Shown here in pieces: positions 7,924 to 16,223 of a stretch of 41,672 nt of DNA. The notes beneath the pieces are model-generated. The model saw only the letters and a list, made by a program, of their open reading frames with translations. It was not told where the DNA came from and made no database searches. Source of the stretch: an uncultured Clostridia bacterium. Lineage in GTDB: Bacteria; Bacillota; Clostridia; Peptostreptococcales; Anaerovoracaceae. Position 1 is the first letter of the stretch. Each line of letters begins with the position of its first letter. The stretch spans positions 1 through 41,672 of the forward strand of contig CAKQGQ010000019.1 of NCBI GenBank assembly GCA_934233735.1, given 5' to 3'. A program made the position numbers and the translations under genes.

Positions 7924-8931
7924 TTAGTCGAGCAGGAAACCTTCCGGGAACGGGTCCTTCGGATCCAGAATCCATGTTGCAAAGCCCATGATGCATGCAT
8001 TTCCGGTTACCTTCGGAATGATGGCCGGAATTCCGCCTACGGTGGTTTCCTCTACGATTTCACATTTAAAGATAGAGCCAATAATACTTTCATGGTTGAA
8101 GCTTTCGCAAACCTTCAGCTTTCCTTCTGCGTGGAGAAGAGCCGCCTTTGCGGAGGTTCCCGTACCGCAAGGGGAACGGTCAACTACGGTAGGAAGTGCT
8201 ACAACGCAGTTCTGAATATCCGCATCCGGACTCTTCGGCGGGCCTGCGAACTCAACATGTGTTACTCTGTCTACGAACGGAAGCTCCGGATGGTGTATTT
8301 CTACCTGTGCATTGATGTCAGCCGTCAGTGACTGCGCAGCAGCAATCAGCTTTGAAACGTTGTGCGGATTGATTTCCAAACCGACCTTTTCCGCAGGAAG
8401 GATTGCATACACATTGCCACCCCATGAAATATCAAGGGTGAGCTTGCCGAAATCCTTTGTATCAACTTCAACATTGCGCTTGAGAACCATAGCAGGCGCG
8501 TTCAGGAAGGATACTTCTTCTACAACACCGTCCTTGACCTTTGCGTCAACGGTAATCACGCCGGCAGGAGTGTCGAACTTGAGTGTGGTAACCGGCTCCT
8601 TCACATCTGCAAGGCCGGATTCAATCAGAGCAACCGCAGCACCGATTGTGTCATGTCCGCACATCGGAAGCCAGCAGCTTGCTTCAAAATAGAGCACACC
8701 GAAATCCGTTCCCGGGGTACATGGCTCTGTAATCAGCGTACAGGACATGATTTCGCTTCCACGCGGCTCATAAGCCAAAAGTTTGCGAAAACTGTCCTCG
8801 TTATCACGCATATAAACGAACTTTTCGCCCATCGTGTTTCCCGGAATCTTCCGGAAACCGCTGACAACGGTACGGGTCGGATGACCCAAAGTATGAGTTT
8901 CTATCGTTCTGAACATTTTTCTTGCTTTCAT
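7924..8931 (-). CDS. Proline racemase / 4-hydroxyproline 2-epimerase family enzyme
   Basis: 335 residues, the usual family length. Both catalytic thiols are present: C91 in LPMCGHDTIG and C255 in DRSPCGTGTSAK. This makes it a two-base racemase or epimerase rather than a trans-3-hydroxyproline dehydratase, which has Ser or Thr in place of the first Cys. In this context the probable reaction is epimerisation at C2, turning cis-4-hydroxy-L-proline into trans-4-hydroxy-D-proline, the substrate of the ring-opening GRE. Proline racemase cannot be excluded from sequence alone. The ATG at 8931 has GGAGG 10 nt upstream, and a weaker alternative is M6. A sigma-54 promoter lies at 8996-9011. The gene is divergent from the activase/GRE genes and followed by the activator gene. 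Confidence 0.88.
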   Translation of the reverse strand: MKARKMFRTIETHTLGHPTRTVVSGFRKIPGNTMGEKFVYMRDNEDSFRKLLAYEPRGSEIMSCTLITEPCTPGTDFGVLYFEASCWLPMCGHDTIGAAVALIESGLADVKEPVTTLKFDTPAGVITVDAKVKDGVVEEVSFLNAPAMVLKRNVEVDTKDFGKLTLDISWGGNVYAILPAEKVGLEINPHNVSKLIAAAQSLTADINAQVEIHHPELPFVDRVTHVEFAGPPKSPDADIQNCVVALPTVVDRSPCGTGTSAKAALLHAEGKLKVCESFNHESIIGSIFKCEIVEETTVGGIPAIIPKVTGNACIMGFATWILDPKDPFPEGFLLD

Positions 8932-8995
8932 CTCGATTTTTCCTCCAAATTGTTAAATGATTTTGATGTAATAGTAATAGTAACCTAATTCTAAT

Positions 8996-9011
8996 GCAAG
9001 AATCGAACCAA
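8996..9011 (-). promoter_or_regulatory. Sigma-54 promoter of the epimerase gene
   Basis: Minus strand TTGGTTCGATTCTTGC, with GG at 9009-9008 and GC at 8997-8996, 12 nt apart. The -24 element is less perfect than the three plus-strand sites (GGTT instead of GGCA). Transcription would start near 8984. Confidence 0.5.
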
Positions 9012-9091
9012 CTTTAAAATATCGAAAAAATAATCTAAATAAGTGTATATTGGCAAAACAGAAAGGTATTTTTTTATTTGAACTGCAGATA

Positions 9092-9153
9092 TGTAAAAAA
9101 AATATTACATCTATAGGATTAATTGAGGGCAAATGTGTAATATAAATTTTACA
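9092..9153. promoter_or_regulatory. Two palindromes TGTAA-N8-TTACA in the divergent control region
   Basis: TGTAA (9092-9096) with TTACA (9105-9109), and TGTAA (9136-9140) with TTACA (9149-9153), both have an 8-nt centre and lie 44 bp apart (about four helical turns). They sit between the epimerase and activase promoters in a 460-bp AT-rich spacer (8932-9391) with no gene. They are candidate activator sites. Confidence 0.4.
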
Positions 9154-9218
9154 TACGGCTTCGAAAAGAAGCAAATTAAAAAATTTTGACGAAATCAAGA
9201 TGCTTTTTAGACAAAAGC

Positions 9219-9241
9219 GTAACAAAAAAAGTACACTTAAG
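9219..9241 (+). promoter_or_regulatory. Candidate upstream activating site for the activase promoter
   Basis: This 23-nt element starts GTAACAAAAAAA and ends GTACACTTAAG. It differs at few positions from the left arm of the palindrome at 10916-10957. It lies about 100-120 bp upstream of the sigma-54 site at 9337, the usual enhancer distance. Confidence 0.45.
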
Positions 9242-9336
9242 AAAGAACTTTGCGGAATGAGCAATTTATTTTCGCAAAAGCGACGAGAAAAAGTTCCTTC
9301 CCTATAGATATGAAGGAAAAACGAAACCATTTTTTA

Positions 9337-9352
9337 TTGGCATGACTTTTGC
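9337..9352 (+). promoter_or_regulatory. Sigma-54 promoter of the activase gene
   Basis: TTGGCATGACTTTTGC, with GG at 9339-9340 and GC at 9351-9352 (12-nt spacing). Start near 9364, giving a leader of about 28 nt. Confidence 0.8.
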
Positions 9353-9391
9353 TTCTTATTAATTATGAAAAAGTGGAAGGAGTGACAGTCA

Positions 9392-10321
9392 ATGATTTTT
9401 AATATACAAAAATGCTCAATACATGATGGACATGGGCTCAGAACTTTAGTGTTCCTTAAAGGATGCCCTTTAAGATGCAAATGGTGCGCAAATCCGGAGT
9501 CGCAGTCTTATCTGCCTGAAATTATGGAATCTCCGGGCAAATGCATCGGCTGCGGCGCCTGTATGAAGGCTTGCGGCGAAGGTGCAATCTCACTGAAAGA
9601 GGATGGACCGCGCATCGACCGGAGCAAATGCGTAAACTGTTTCAAGTGCACGGATGTCTGCTATGCAGGAGCGAAGTACCTCGAAGGCAGAGAATATGCG
9701 GTTGAAGAACTTTACAAAGAAATCGCAAAAGACAAAATTTTCTATGATATGAAGGGAGGCGGCGTTACTTTCTCCGGCGGAGAACCGCTCACGCAGCCTG
9801 TTTTCCTGGGAAAAATTGCGAAACTCTGTCATGAAAGAGGAATTCATGTTCAGCTGGAATCCTGCGGCTGCGGCAATTATGAGCAGTTTAAAGAGGTTTT
9901 GCCGTATGTGGATGGGATGTTCATGGATATCAAGCACATGGACTCCGAAGTGCACAAGGCACTGACGGGTGCGGGAAATGAGCTGATCCTTGAAAATATC
10001 AGAAAAATTGATGCTTTCGGCGTTCCGATTATCATTCGAACTCCGGTAATTCCGGGCTGCAACGCTTCTGAAGAAAATATCCGCCAAACTGCAGAATTCG
10101 TGAAGAGCCTTCCGGGCGTGAAGGAGTATGAACTGCTTCCATACCACCAGTTCGGCGTTAATAAATACAAGGCGCTTGGCAGAGAATACGAACTTGCGGA
10201 TACCGAGCCGCCGACAGACGAGGAAATGCGCGCTTTAGTGAAAGCGGCAAACGAGGTGTTTGCAGGAACCGGAAAAATTTGCTACTACATGAAAGACAAT
10301 AACCGCGAAATCGTAGTTTAA
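9392..10321 (+). CDS. Glycyl radical enzyme activase (radical SAM), hydroxyproline module
   Basis: 309 residues. The radical-SAM CxxxCxxC motif is in KGCPLRCKWCANP (about residues 25-32). It is followed by two ferredoxin-like clusters (CIGCGACMKAC and CVNCFKCTDVC, about 50-90) typical of activases of the glycerol-dehydratase-like GREs. GGGVTFSGGEPL is the SAM-binding GGE motif. The enzyme reduces S-adenosylmethionine and abstracts a hydrogen from the glycine of its partner GRE, making the stored radical. With two tandem GREs downstream and only this activase in the cluster, it probably serves both. ATG 9392 has GGAAGGAG 9 nt upstream. Confidence 0.92.
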   Translation: MIFNIQKCSIHDGHGLRTLVFLKGCPLRCKWCANPESQSYLPEIMESPGKCIGCGACMKACGEGAISLKEDGPRIDRSKCVNCFKCTDVCYAGAKYLEGREYAVEELYKEIAKDKIFYDMKGGGVTFSGGEPLTQPVFLGKIAKLCHERGIHVQLESCGCGNYEQFKEVLPYVDGMFMDIKHMDSEVHKALTGAGNELILENIRKIDAFGVPIIIRTPVIPGCNASEENIRQTAEFVKSLPGVKEYELLPYHQFGVNKYKALGREYELADTEPPTDEEMRALVKAANEVFAGTGKICYYMKDNNREIVV

Positions 10322-10345
10322 TATTTAAGAAGGAAGTAAATTGCA

Positions 10346-10897
10346 ATGCATAACATTTTGATACAGCTTTTGGGATTAGTCGCTTTTTTCCTGTTTATTA
10401 TCTCCTATCAGGTGAGGTCGAATAAACTGCTGTTTTTTCTTCAGGCAGTTGGAAACACCTGCTTTGCCATACATTTTTTCCTTTTGGGCACTCCGGCAGG
10501 AGCGGTAAGCGCAATTATCTCGGTAGTCCGCAATGCGATGCTCGTAAAATATGAAGAATGGAAATGGGTGCAGTGGAAAGGATGGATTTTCATTATTTCG
10601 GCAGTCAGCGTAGGATTGACAATTCTGACATGGAGCAGCATATTCAGCCTCTTTGCGGCGATTGCAGCCGTAAGCAGCACAATCGGCTACTGGTCGAACA
10701 ACGCGAGAACGCTCAGAGTCATGAACCTGTTTTGTTCTTCACCGGCATGGTTGATTCATAATATTGGCACAGGGTCAATCGGAGGAGCCGCAAGCGATAT
10801 TTTCACGATGTGCTCTGTACTGGTTTCCATCTACCGATTCGGATGGAACGCACTGGGAGAGAACAATTTTGAGCAGAACGACAAGCGTAAAAAATAA
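10346..10897 (+). CDS. YgjV-family inner membrane protein
   Basis: 183 residues, with about five or six hydrophobic segments (residues about 5-22, 30-50, 52-65, 77-97, 100-115, 125-165) and a charged tail. The pattern matches the YgjV (Imp-YgjV) membrane protein family, whose function is not established. It has AAGGAAG 9 nt upstream and lies 24 nt after the activase gene, so it is in the same sigma-54 transcript. Its place between activase and GRE suggests a role in uptake or export of hydroxyproline or a product such as D-alanine. That is inference only. Confidence 0.75.
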   Translation: MHNILIQLLGLVAFFLFIISYQVRSNKLLFFLQAVGNTCFAIHFFLLGTPAGAVSAIISVVRNAMLVKYEEWKWVQWKGWIFIISAVSVGLTILTWSSIFSLFAAIAAVSSTIGYWSNNARTLRVMNLFCSSPAWLIHNIGTGSIGGAASDIFTMCSVLVSIYRFGWNALGENNFEQNDKRKK

Positions 10898-10915
10898 GAT
10901 ACACTTGAATCCATA

Positions 10916-10957
10916 TGTAACAAAAAATGCACACCTAAGTGTGTATTTTTTGTTACA
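10916..10957. promoter_or_regulatory. 42-nt near-perfect inverted repeat: candidate sigma-54 enhancer site or terminator
   Basis: The arms run TGTAACAAAAAATGCACAC (10916-10934) and, inverted, GTGTGTATTTTTTGTTACA (10939-10957), with one mismatch in the arms and a CTAA centre. Each arm is a copy of the element at 9219-9241. It lies about 95-130 bp upstream of the sigma-54 promoter at 11048. The inner hairpin followed by ATTTTTTG could also stop transcription after the YgjV gene, so both roles are possible. Confidence 0.55.
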
Positions 10958-11047
10958 GTGTGACATTTTTGACGAAACTGCCGCTGATGAAAAAACAATC
11001 TTGAAAGTATATGCAAATTTGGGACGTTTTTTTCGGGAAATGATGTT

Positions 11048-11063
11048 TTGGCACGAATTTTGC
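11048..11063 (+). promoter_or_regulatory. Sigma-54 promoter of the GRE/ortAB operon
   Basis: TTGGCACGAATTTTGC, an essentially perfect -24/-12 site (GG 11050-11051, GC 11062-11063). Start near 11075, giving a 77-nt leader. Confidence 0.85.
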
Positions 11064-11151
11064 TTTAAATATTTGCACCAAAAGATAATAACAGGTTCGG
11101 AAGAAATTCCGCCTGAGAAAAGCTGAAAAGAAACGAAAGGAGAATCCATTT

Positions 11152-13509
11152 ATGCTTTCTGAAAGAATCGCAAGACTCAGCGAAAGAGTCCGCAACACAC
11201 AACCAACACTCGATCTAGATAGAGCAAGATTGATTACTGAATTTTACAGCCAGCCTTCCATGGACAACTACATCTTAAGAAGAGCAAAGGCATTCAAACA
11301 TTACTTAGAGAATATGGAAATCTTTATCGATGATGATGAACAGATGGCAGGCCACCAAGGCAGCCGCATTCAGTCTGTTATTCTTCATCCGGATACAACC
11401 AAGTGGCTGTATGATGATTTCGATACATTAGATAAGAGACCTTCCGACAACCTTGCTTTTCGTTCAGAAGAAGACAGAAAAGAATTAAAAGAAATCGTTA
11501 CAAAATGGCACGGTCATACTTTCGGCGATTACACAAGCAGCCTTTTGGACGAAGATATGAAAGAAATGATTGCAGCCGGCATTATGACACACGGAATTTC
11601 CAACCAGTCAACAATGAACCATTCACCGGACTACGATCACTTCATCAAGAGAGGCTACAGATACTACATTAATGAATGTAAGGAAAAGCTTGCCGCTCAC
11701 AAAATCAAAGATGTTTACGATATGGAACAGACCATCACATGGCAGTCCATGATTATCGTTATGGAAGCGATTATTGCACTTGCACATCGTTATGCTGACT
11801 TAGCAGAAAAGAAAGCTGCAGAGTGCAAAGACGAAAAGAGAAAAGCAGAACTTCTGACGATGGCAGAAAACTGCAGAATCGTTCCCGAAAACCCTCCGCA
11901 GACATTCCTGCAGGCAACGCAGATGGTATGGTTCCACCATCTGGCAATTACGCTTGAAGTATCCGGCGGAGATCACAATTTAGGAAGATATGACCAGTAT
12001 ATGTTCCCATTCTACGAAAAGGAAGCAGCAGAAGGAAAGCCGGAAGTATTCTTTTCCGACATCATCCATGAATTCAAACTGAAAGTAATGGAAATGTGGA
12101 ACATCAGAAGCTATGCGGAATCCATCGCAGACCCGGGCTGCCCGCTTTGGATGCACATTATTTTAGGCGGAATGAAGGAAAACGGACAGGATGCCTGCAA
12201 CGAACTTACCAGAGTATTCCTGCGCTGCCTGCTGGACCTTCAGACAGACGAACCTTGCATCTCCTTCCGTTTCCATCCGAATGTAGATGAAGAAACATTC
12301 AGACTGGCAATCAGAGCTGCAAGAGATACCGGCGGACATCCGGCATTCTACAACGACACGACAGCAATCACATACCTGCTTCAGCTCGGCTTCACACTGA
12401 AGGAAGCAAGAAACTGGGGTATCTGCGGATGTATCGAGCCGCAGGTACTTGGAATTTCCGATTTCCAGAGCAATCCGGGATATTTCAACCCAATCAAAAT
12501 TTTAGACATCATGCTTCATAACGGCCGCGATTCCATGACCGGCAAGAAGCTCGGCATTGAGACAGGAGATCCGAGAGACTTCAAAGACATCGAAGATTTA
12601 AAGGAAGCATTCAGAAAGCAGATTGAATTCTTCTTATCCAGATTTATTGAAATGTACAGCAGAACGCTTGCAGGCCATACATTCACGCTTCCAACCATTA
12701 CCGGCTCCACACTGGCAGTCGGCTGCGTGGAAAAAGGCAAGCTTCTTCAGGAAGAAGGCTCCAACCACCACTACACTGCAATTGCGATTACAAGCATGGC
12801 AAATGTTATCGACTCCATCGAAGCAATCGACGCATGCGTATTCCAGCAGAAAGCAATTACAATGGATGAGCTGATCGATATGCTCGACCACAACTTTGAA
12901 GGACACGAAGATAAACGCCAGATGCTGCTTAACAGAGCACCGAAGTTCGGTAATGACATTGAAGAGGTTGACCGTTACTCTTACTGGCTGCTTGATATGC
13001 TCGATACAGAAGCAAAGAAGTATCGTGACCCGATGGGCGGGCCTTACACGCTGGTAGTTGCAACACAGGCTTACAATGTAGAACTCGGAAAGCTCGTAGG
13101 TGCTACACCGGACGGCAGACTGGCAACCACGCCGCTTGCTGACAACGCATCACCGATGGCAGGCATGGATGTCAACGGACCGACTGCAGTTGTAAATTCC
13201 CTTGCTTGCTGCGACCCGCTGATTCCGGAAAGCGGAATGCTTCTCAACCAGAGATTTGACCCGACGGTATGTGCAGGCGAAAAGGGCCTTGACATCATCG
13301 AAGCCGTATTCAGAGCACACTTTGCAAAGGGCGGATTCCACATCCAGATCAATGTACTGGACGACAAGACACTTCGCGCAGCACAGAAGGATCCGGATAA
13401 ATACAGAAACATCCTTGTAAGAGTTGCGGGCTACTCCGCATACTTCGTAGACTTGAGCGAAGAAATTCAAAACAACATTATCGACAGAACAATCCAGAAA
13501 GGACTGTAA
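11152..13509 (+). CDS. Glycyl radical enzyme, candidate trans-4-hydroxy-D-proline C-N lyase (copy 1)
   Basis: 785 residues, the length of PFL2/dehydratase-type GREs. The thiyl-radical cysteine is C427 in GICGCIEPQ, with the general-base Glu two residues later (E429). The glycyl radical is G760 in RVAGYSAYF. An intact C-x-E set marks eliminases of the dehydratase branch rather than pyruvate formate-lyase. The neighbours are a hydroxyproline epimerase upstream and 2-amino-4-ketopentanoate thiolase downstream. These match the described HplG pathway, in which trans-4-hydroxy-D-proline is ring-opened by C-N cleavage to 2-amino-4-ketopentanoate. Which of the two tandem GREs carries this activity is not resolvable here. 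ATG 11152 has GAAAGGAGA upstream. Confidence 0.85.
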   Translation: MLSERIARLSERVRNTQPTLDLDRARLITEFYSQPSMDNYILRRAKAFKHYLENMEIFIDDDEQMAGHQGSRIQSVILHPDTTKWLYDDFDTLDKRPSDNLAFRSEEDRKELKEIVTKWHGHTFGDYTSSLLDEDMKEMIAAGIMTHGISNQSTMNHSPDYDHFIKRGYRYYINECKEKLAAHKIKDVYDMEQTITWQSMIIVMEAIIALAHRYADLAEKKAAECKDEKRKAELLTMAENCRIVPENPPQTFLQATQMVWFHHLAITLEVSGGDHNLGRYDQYMFPFYEKEAAEGKPEVFFSDIIHEFKLKVMEMWNIRSYAESIADPGCPLWMHIILGGMKENGQDACNELTRVFLRCLLDLQTDEPCISFRFHPNVDEETFRLAIRAARDTGGHPAFYNDTTAITYLLQLGFTLKEARNWGICGCIEPQVLGISDFQSNPGYFNPIKILDIMLHNGRDSMTGKKLGIETGDPRDFKDIEDLKEAFRKQIEFFLSRFIEMYSRTLAGHTFTLPTITGSTLAVGCVEKGKLLQEEGSNHHYTAIAITSMANVIDSIEAIDACVFQQKAITMDELIDMLDHNFEGHEDKRQMLLNRAPKFGNDIEEVDRYSYWLLDMLDTEAKKYRDPMGGPYTLVVATQAYNVELGKLVGATPDGRLATTPLADNASPMAGMDVNGPTAVVNSLACCDPLIPESGMLLNQRFDPTVCAGEKGLDIIEAVFRAHFAKGGFHIQINVLDDKTLRAAQKDPDKYRNILVRVAGYSAYFVDLSEEIQNNIIDRTIQKGL

Positions 13510-13520
13510 GGAGGAAGAAA

Positions 13521-15878
13521 ATGTTAACACCGAGAATTGAGAGAATTAGGGACAGAATCAGAAATACAACACCAACAATCTGCTTAGACAGAGCAAGAAT
13601 CGCGACGGAGTTTTACAAAACTCCGTCCGTAGAACCATATGTTCGCAGAAGAGCAGAGCTTTTCAAACTTGTAAACGAGACGAGAAAAATCTACATCGAA
13701 GAAGATTCTCTTCTTGCAGGCAGCATCGCATCCAGAACACATGCAGTTCCGGTTTTCCCAGAAATGATGAACTGGCTTCCGGAAGCAGTAGAGACTTTCG
13801 ATACGCGTCAGTTTGACCCGTTCCAGTATCTGCCGGGCGAAAAGGACGAACTCAGAGAAATCGCAAACACATGGAAAGGCCATACTTTCGGCGATTATAC
13901 CGATGCGATTATGACAGAAGAAGAACAGGAACTTGTTAGAATCGGTATCTTCACCAGAGGTATTCAGCAGTGTTCCACGATGTGCCACGCACCTGACTAT
14001 CAGAACCTTGTAAAGAGAGGCTACAGATATTATATCGACAAGTGCAAGGAACAGATTGCTTCCTTAAACGACCAGATGACAATCGAAAACACAGACCAGA
14101 GAATTAAATGGGAAGCGATGATTACCGCAATGGAATCCGTAATCACTTTGGCACACAGATATGCAGATTTGGCAGAAGAAAAAGCGGCTTCCTGCACAGA
14201 CGCAGCGCAGAAAAAGATGTACGAAACAATTGCAGAAAACTGCAGAGTCGTTCCGGAAAATCCTCCGCAGAACTTCACGCAGGCTGCACAACTCGTACTG
14301 TTTACGCATGACGCTCTGATGACAGAAAACATGGGATATATTCACGCGCTTGGCCGTTTCGACCAGTACATGTACGACTTCTATAAGAAGGACATCGCAA
14401 ACGGTGTGCCTGAGCAGGACATCGCTGACATCGTTCACGAACTCAAACTGAGAATCGAAGAAATGTGGTACCTCAGAGACGAGTTTGAATCCGGTGCATA
14501 TCCGGGATGTGCGCTCTACATCCAGATGACCCTCGGCGGACAGAAAACTGACGGCACAGACGCTTGCAATGAACTGACAAGACTGATTCTGCGCGGCATG
14601 GAAGATTTACAGACAAAGGAACCACCGGTTTCCTTCAGATATCACGACAATATTGATGAAGAAACTTTCAGACTTGCTATTAAGGTGGCTTTGGAAGGCG
14701 GCAGCCATCCGGCATTCTTTGATGACAACAATGCGATTCCGGCTTTGATGGCCCTTGGTTTCACTTTGGAACAGGCAAGAGACTGGTGTCTGCTCGGATG
14801 TACAGAGCCAATCGTTCCGGGAATTTCCGACTATCAGTCCATGCTCGGATTCTTCAACACCATTAAGGTATTTGAAGTAACGCTTTACGGCGGCAAAGAC
14901 CCTGTAACCGGCAAACAGATCGGACCTGTAACATCGGAAGCAAAGGACTTCAAGTCCATAGAGGACTTAAAAGAAGCTTATCTGACACAGCAGGCATACT
15001 TCATCAAGCGCTTTGTTGAGAAGTTCAACCGTATGGTTTCCGTTCACGCATACACGATGCCTACACTCGTTGCCTCCGCATTTACGCAGGGCTGCATCGA
15101 AAAGGGCAAGCTCCTTCAGGATAAGGGCGCAGATTACAGATGGGACGCAATGGCAATCACCGGTCTTGCAAACATCGTAGACTCCTTCGCAGCAATCGAA
15201 GAATGTGTATTTAACAAGCACTATATCACGATGCCGGAACTGATGGATCTTTTGAAGACAGACTTTGAAGGCAAAGAAAACCTTCGCCAGATGCTGATTC
15301 AGAGAGCGCCGAAGTACGGAAATGACATTGAGCAGGTTGACAAATTTGCACAGTTTGTAGCAAGCAGCGTAGATACTGAAATCAAGAAGTACAGAGACGG
15401 AAGAGACGGCAGCTTCATTTCCGTATGTGCAACGCAGTCCTATAATGTACAGCTCGGAAAGAACATCACAGCAACTCCGGACGGAAGACATGCGTTTACT
15501 CCGCTTGCTGACAACGCTTCTCCGATGATCGGCTGCGATACCTGCGGTCCGACAGCAGTTGTAAAGTCGCTTGACTCCATCGACCAAGGGCATCTTCAGG
15601 CGGGCATGCTTCTTAACCAGAGATTCGACCCGCAGATTGTAAAAGGAGAAAAGGGAATTGATATTCTTGAAACCGTTTTGAAGGCACACTTCAAAATGAA
15701 AGGAAGCCACATGCAGATTAATGTTGTAGATAATGAAACGCTCAGAGACGCGCAGAAACATCCGGGAAACTACCGCAACATGCTCGTTCGTGTCGCAGGC
15801 TATTCCGCATTCTTCGTAGATCTTGAGAAAAACATTCAGGAAAATATTATTGAGAGAACGATTCAGACCGGACTGTAA
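13521..15878 (+). CDS. Glycyl radical enzyme, tandem paralogue (copy 2), candidate hydroxyproline lyase
   Basis: 785 residues, exactly the length of copy 1 and clearly homologous along the whole chain. The catalytic positions are superimposable: C427 and E429 in LLGCTEPIV, G760 in RVAGYSAFF. It starts 11 nt after copy 1 with AAGGAGG upstream, so both are made from one mRNA. The two differ around the active-site loop (CIEPQVLG against CTEPIVPG) and at the substrate-pocket segment (NQSTMNHSPDY against QCSTMCHAPDY). They may therefore act on different hydroxyproline isomers, or form a mixed dimer. It is adjacent to ortAB, which makes it the equally good HplG candidate. Confidence 0.85.
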   Translation: MLTPRIERIRDRIRNTTPTICLDRARIATEFYKTPSVEPYVRRRAELFKLVNETRKIYIEEDSLLAGSIASRTHAVPVFPEMMNWLPEAVETFDTRQFDPFQYLPGEKDELREIANTWKGHTFGDYTDAIMTEEEQELVRIGIFTRGIQQCSTMCHAPDYQNLVKRGYRYYIDKCKEQIASLNDQMTIENTDQRIKWEAMITAMESVITLAHRYADLAEEKAASCTDAAQKKMYETIAENCRVVPENPPQNFTQAAQLVLFTHDALMTENMGYIHALGRFDQYMYDFYKKDIANGVPEQDIADIVHELKLRIEEMWYLRDEFESGAYPGCALYIQMTLGGQKTDGTDACNELTRLILRGMEDLQTKEPPVSFRYHDNIDEETFRLAIKVALEGGSHPAFFDDNNAIPALMALGFTLEQARDWCLLGCTEPIVPGISDYQSMLGFFNTIKVFEVTLYGGKDPVTGKQIGPVTSEAKDFKSIEDLKEAYLTQQAYFIKRFVEKFNRMVSVHAYTMPTLVASAFTQGCIEKGKLLQDKGADYRWDAMAITGLANIVDSFAAIEECVFNKHYITMPELMDLLKTDFEGKENLRQMLIQRAPKYGNDIEQVDKFAQFVASSVDTEIKKYRDGRDGSFISVCATQSYNVQLGKNITATPDGRHAFTPLADNASPMIGCDTCGPTAVVKSLDSIDQGHLQAGMLLNQRFDPQIVKGEKGIDILETVLKAHFKMKGSHMQINVVDNETLRDAQKHPGNYRNMLVRVAGYSAFFVDLEKNIQENIIERTIQTGL

Positions 15879-15890
15879 AATACAGTCCGG
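15868..15890 (+). other. 10-bp stem-loop across the stop codon of GRE copy 2
   Basis: CCGGACTGTA (15868-15877) pairs perfectly with TACAGTCCGG (15881-15890) around an AAA loop, and the TAA stop (15876-15878) lies inside. No T run follows, so it is not a terminator. It may be an RNA stability or processing element that separates abundant GRE message from ortAB. Confidence 0.5.
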
Positions 15891-15917
15891 GTGCTGACGC
15901 ATAAAGGAGGAATTATT

Positions 15918-16223
15918 ATGGCAAAAAAAGGAGATTGGGTACGCATTCACTCTGTTGTACTCAAAGCAGATGACAGAACTGCAAAGATTCCGGAGGACAC
16001 AAAGAAGTGTGACTACGAAATGTGGACAAAGGGATCTTTGGTAGAAGACGAAGCGAAAATCGGTGACACAGTAAGCGTAGAAACTGCGGTAGGCCGTATC
16101 GAAAAGGGAGTCCTTATCGAAGAAAATCCGCACTACACGCACAGCTATGCTGATTTCGTTCCGGAAATCATTGAAATCGATAAGATTTTGAGAGGCATCA
16201 TGAAATTTGGAGGTGAAGAATAA
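15918..16223 (+). CDS. ortA: 2-amino-4-ketopentanoate thiolase, alpha subunit
   Basis: 101 residues. The start is ATG 15918 with AAAGGAGG 7 nt upstream; an ATG further upstream lacks a ribosome site. The small basic/acidic protein (KKGDWVRIH... DTVSVETAVGRIEKGVL ... HYTHSYADFVPEI) matches OrtA, the small subunit of the thiolase known from clostridial ornithine degradation. Together with OrtB it cleaves 2-amino-4-ketopentanoate with CoA to acetyl-CoA and alanine (D-alanine for the D substrate). Its stop overlaps the ortB start (TAATG), so the two are translationally coupled. No ornithine aminomutase or diaminopentanoate dehydrogenase is in the window, which supports a role in hydroxyproline rather than ornithine breakdown. 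Confidence 0.9.
   Translation: MAKKGDWVRIHSVVLKADDRTAKIPEDTKKCDYEMWTKGSLVEDEAKIGDTVSVETAVGRIEKGVLIEENPHYTHSYADFVPEIIEIDKILRGIMKFGGEE

Noticed and set aside
7924..8931. Trans-3-hydroxyproline dehydratase
   Set aside because: Both catalytic cysteines (C91 and C255) are present, which marks a racemase or epimerase.
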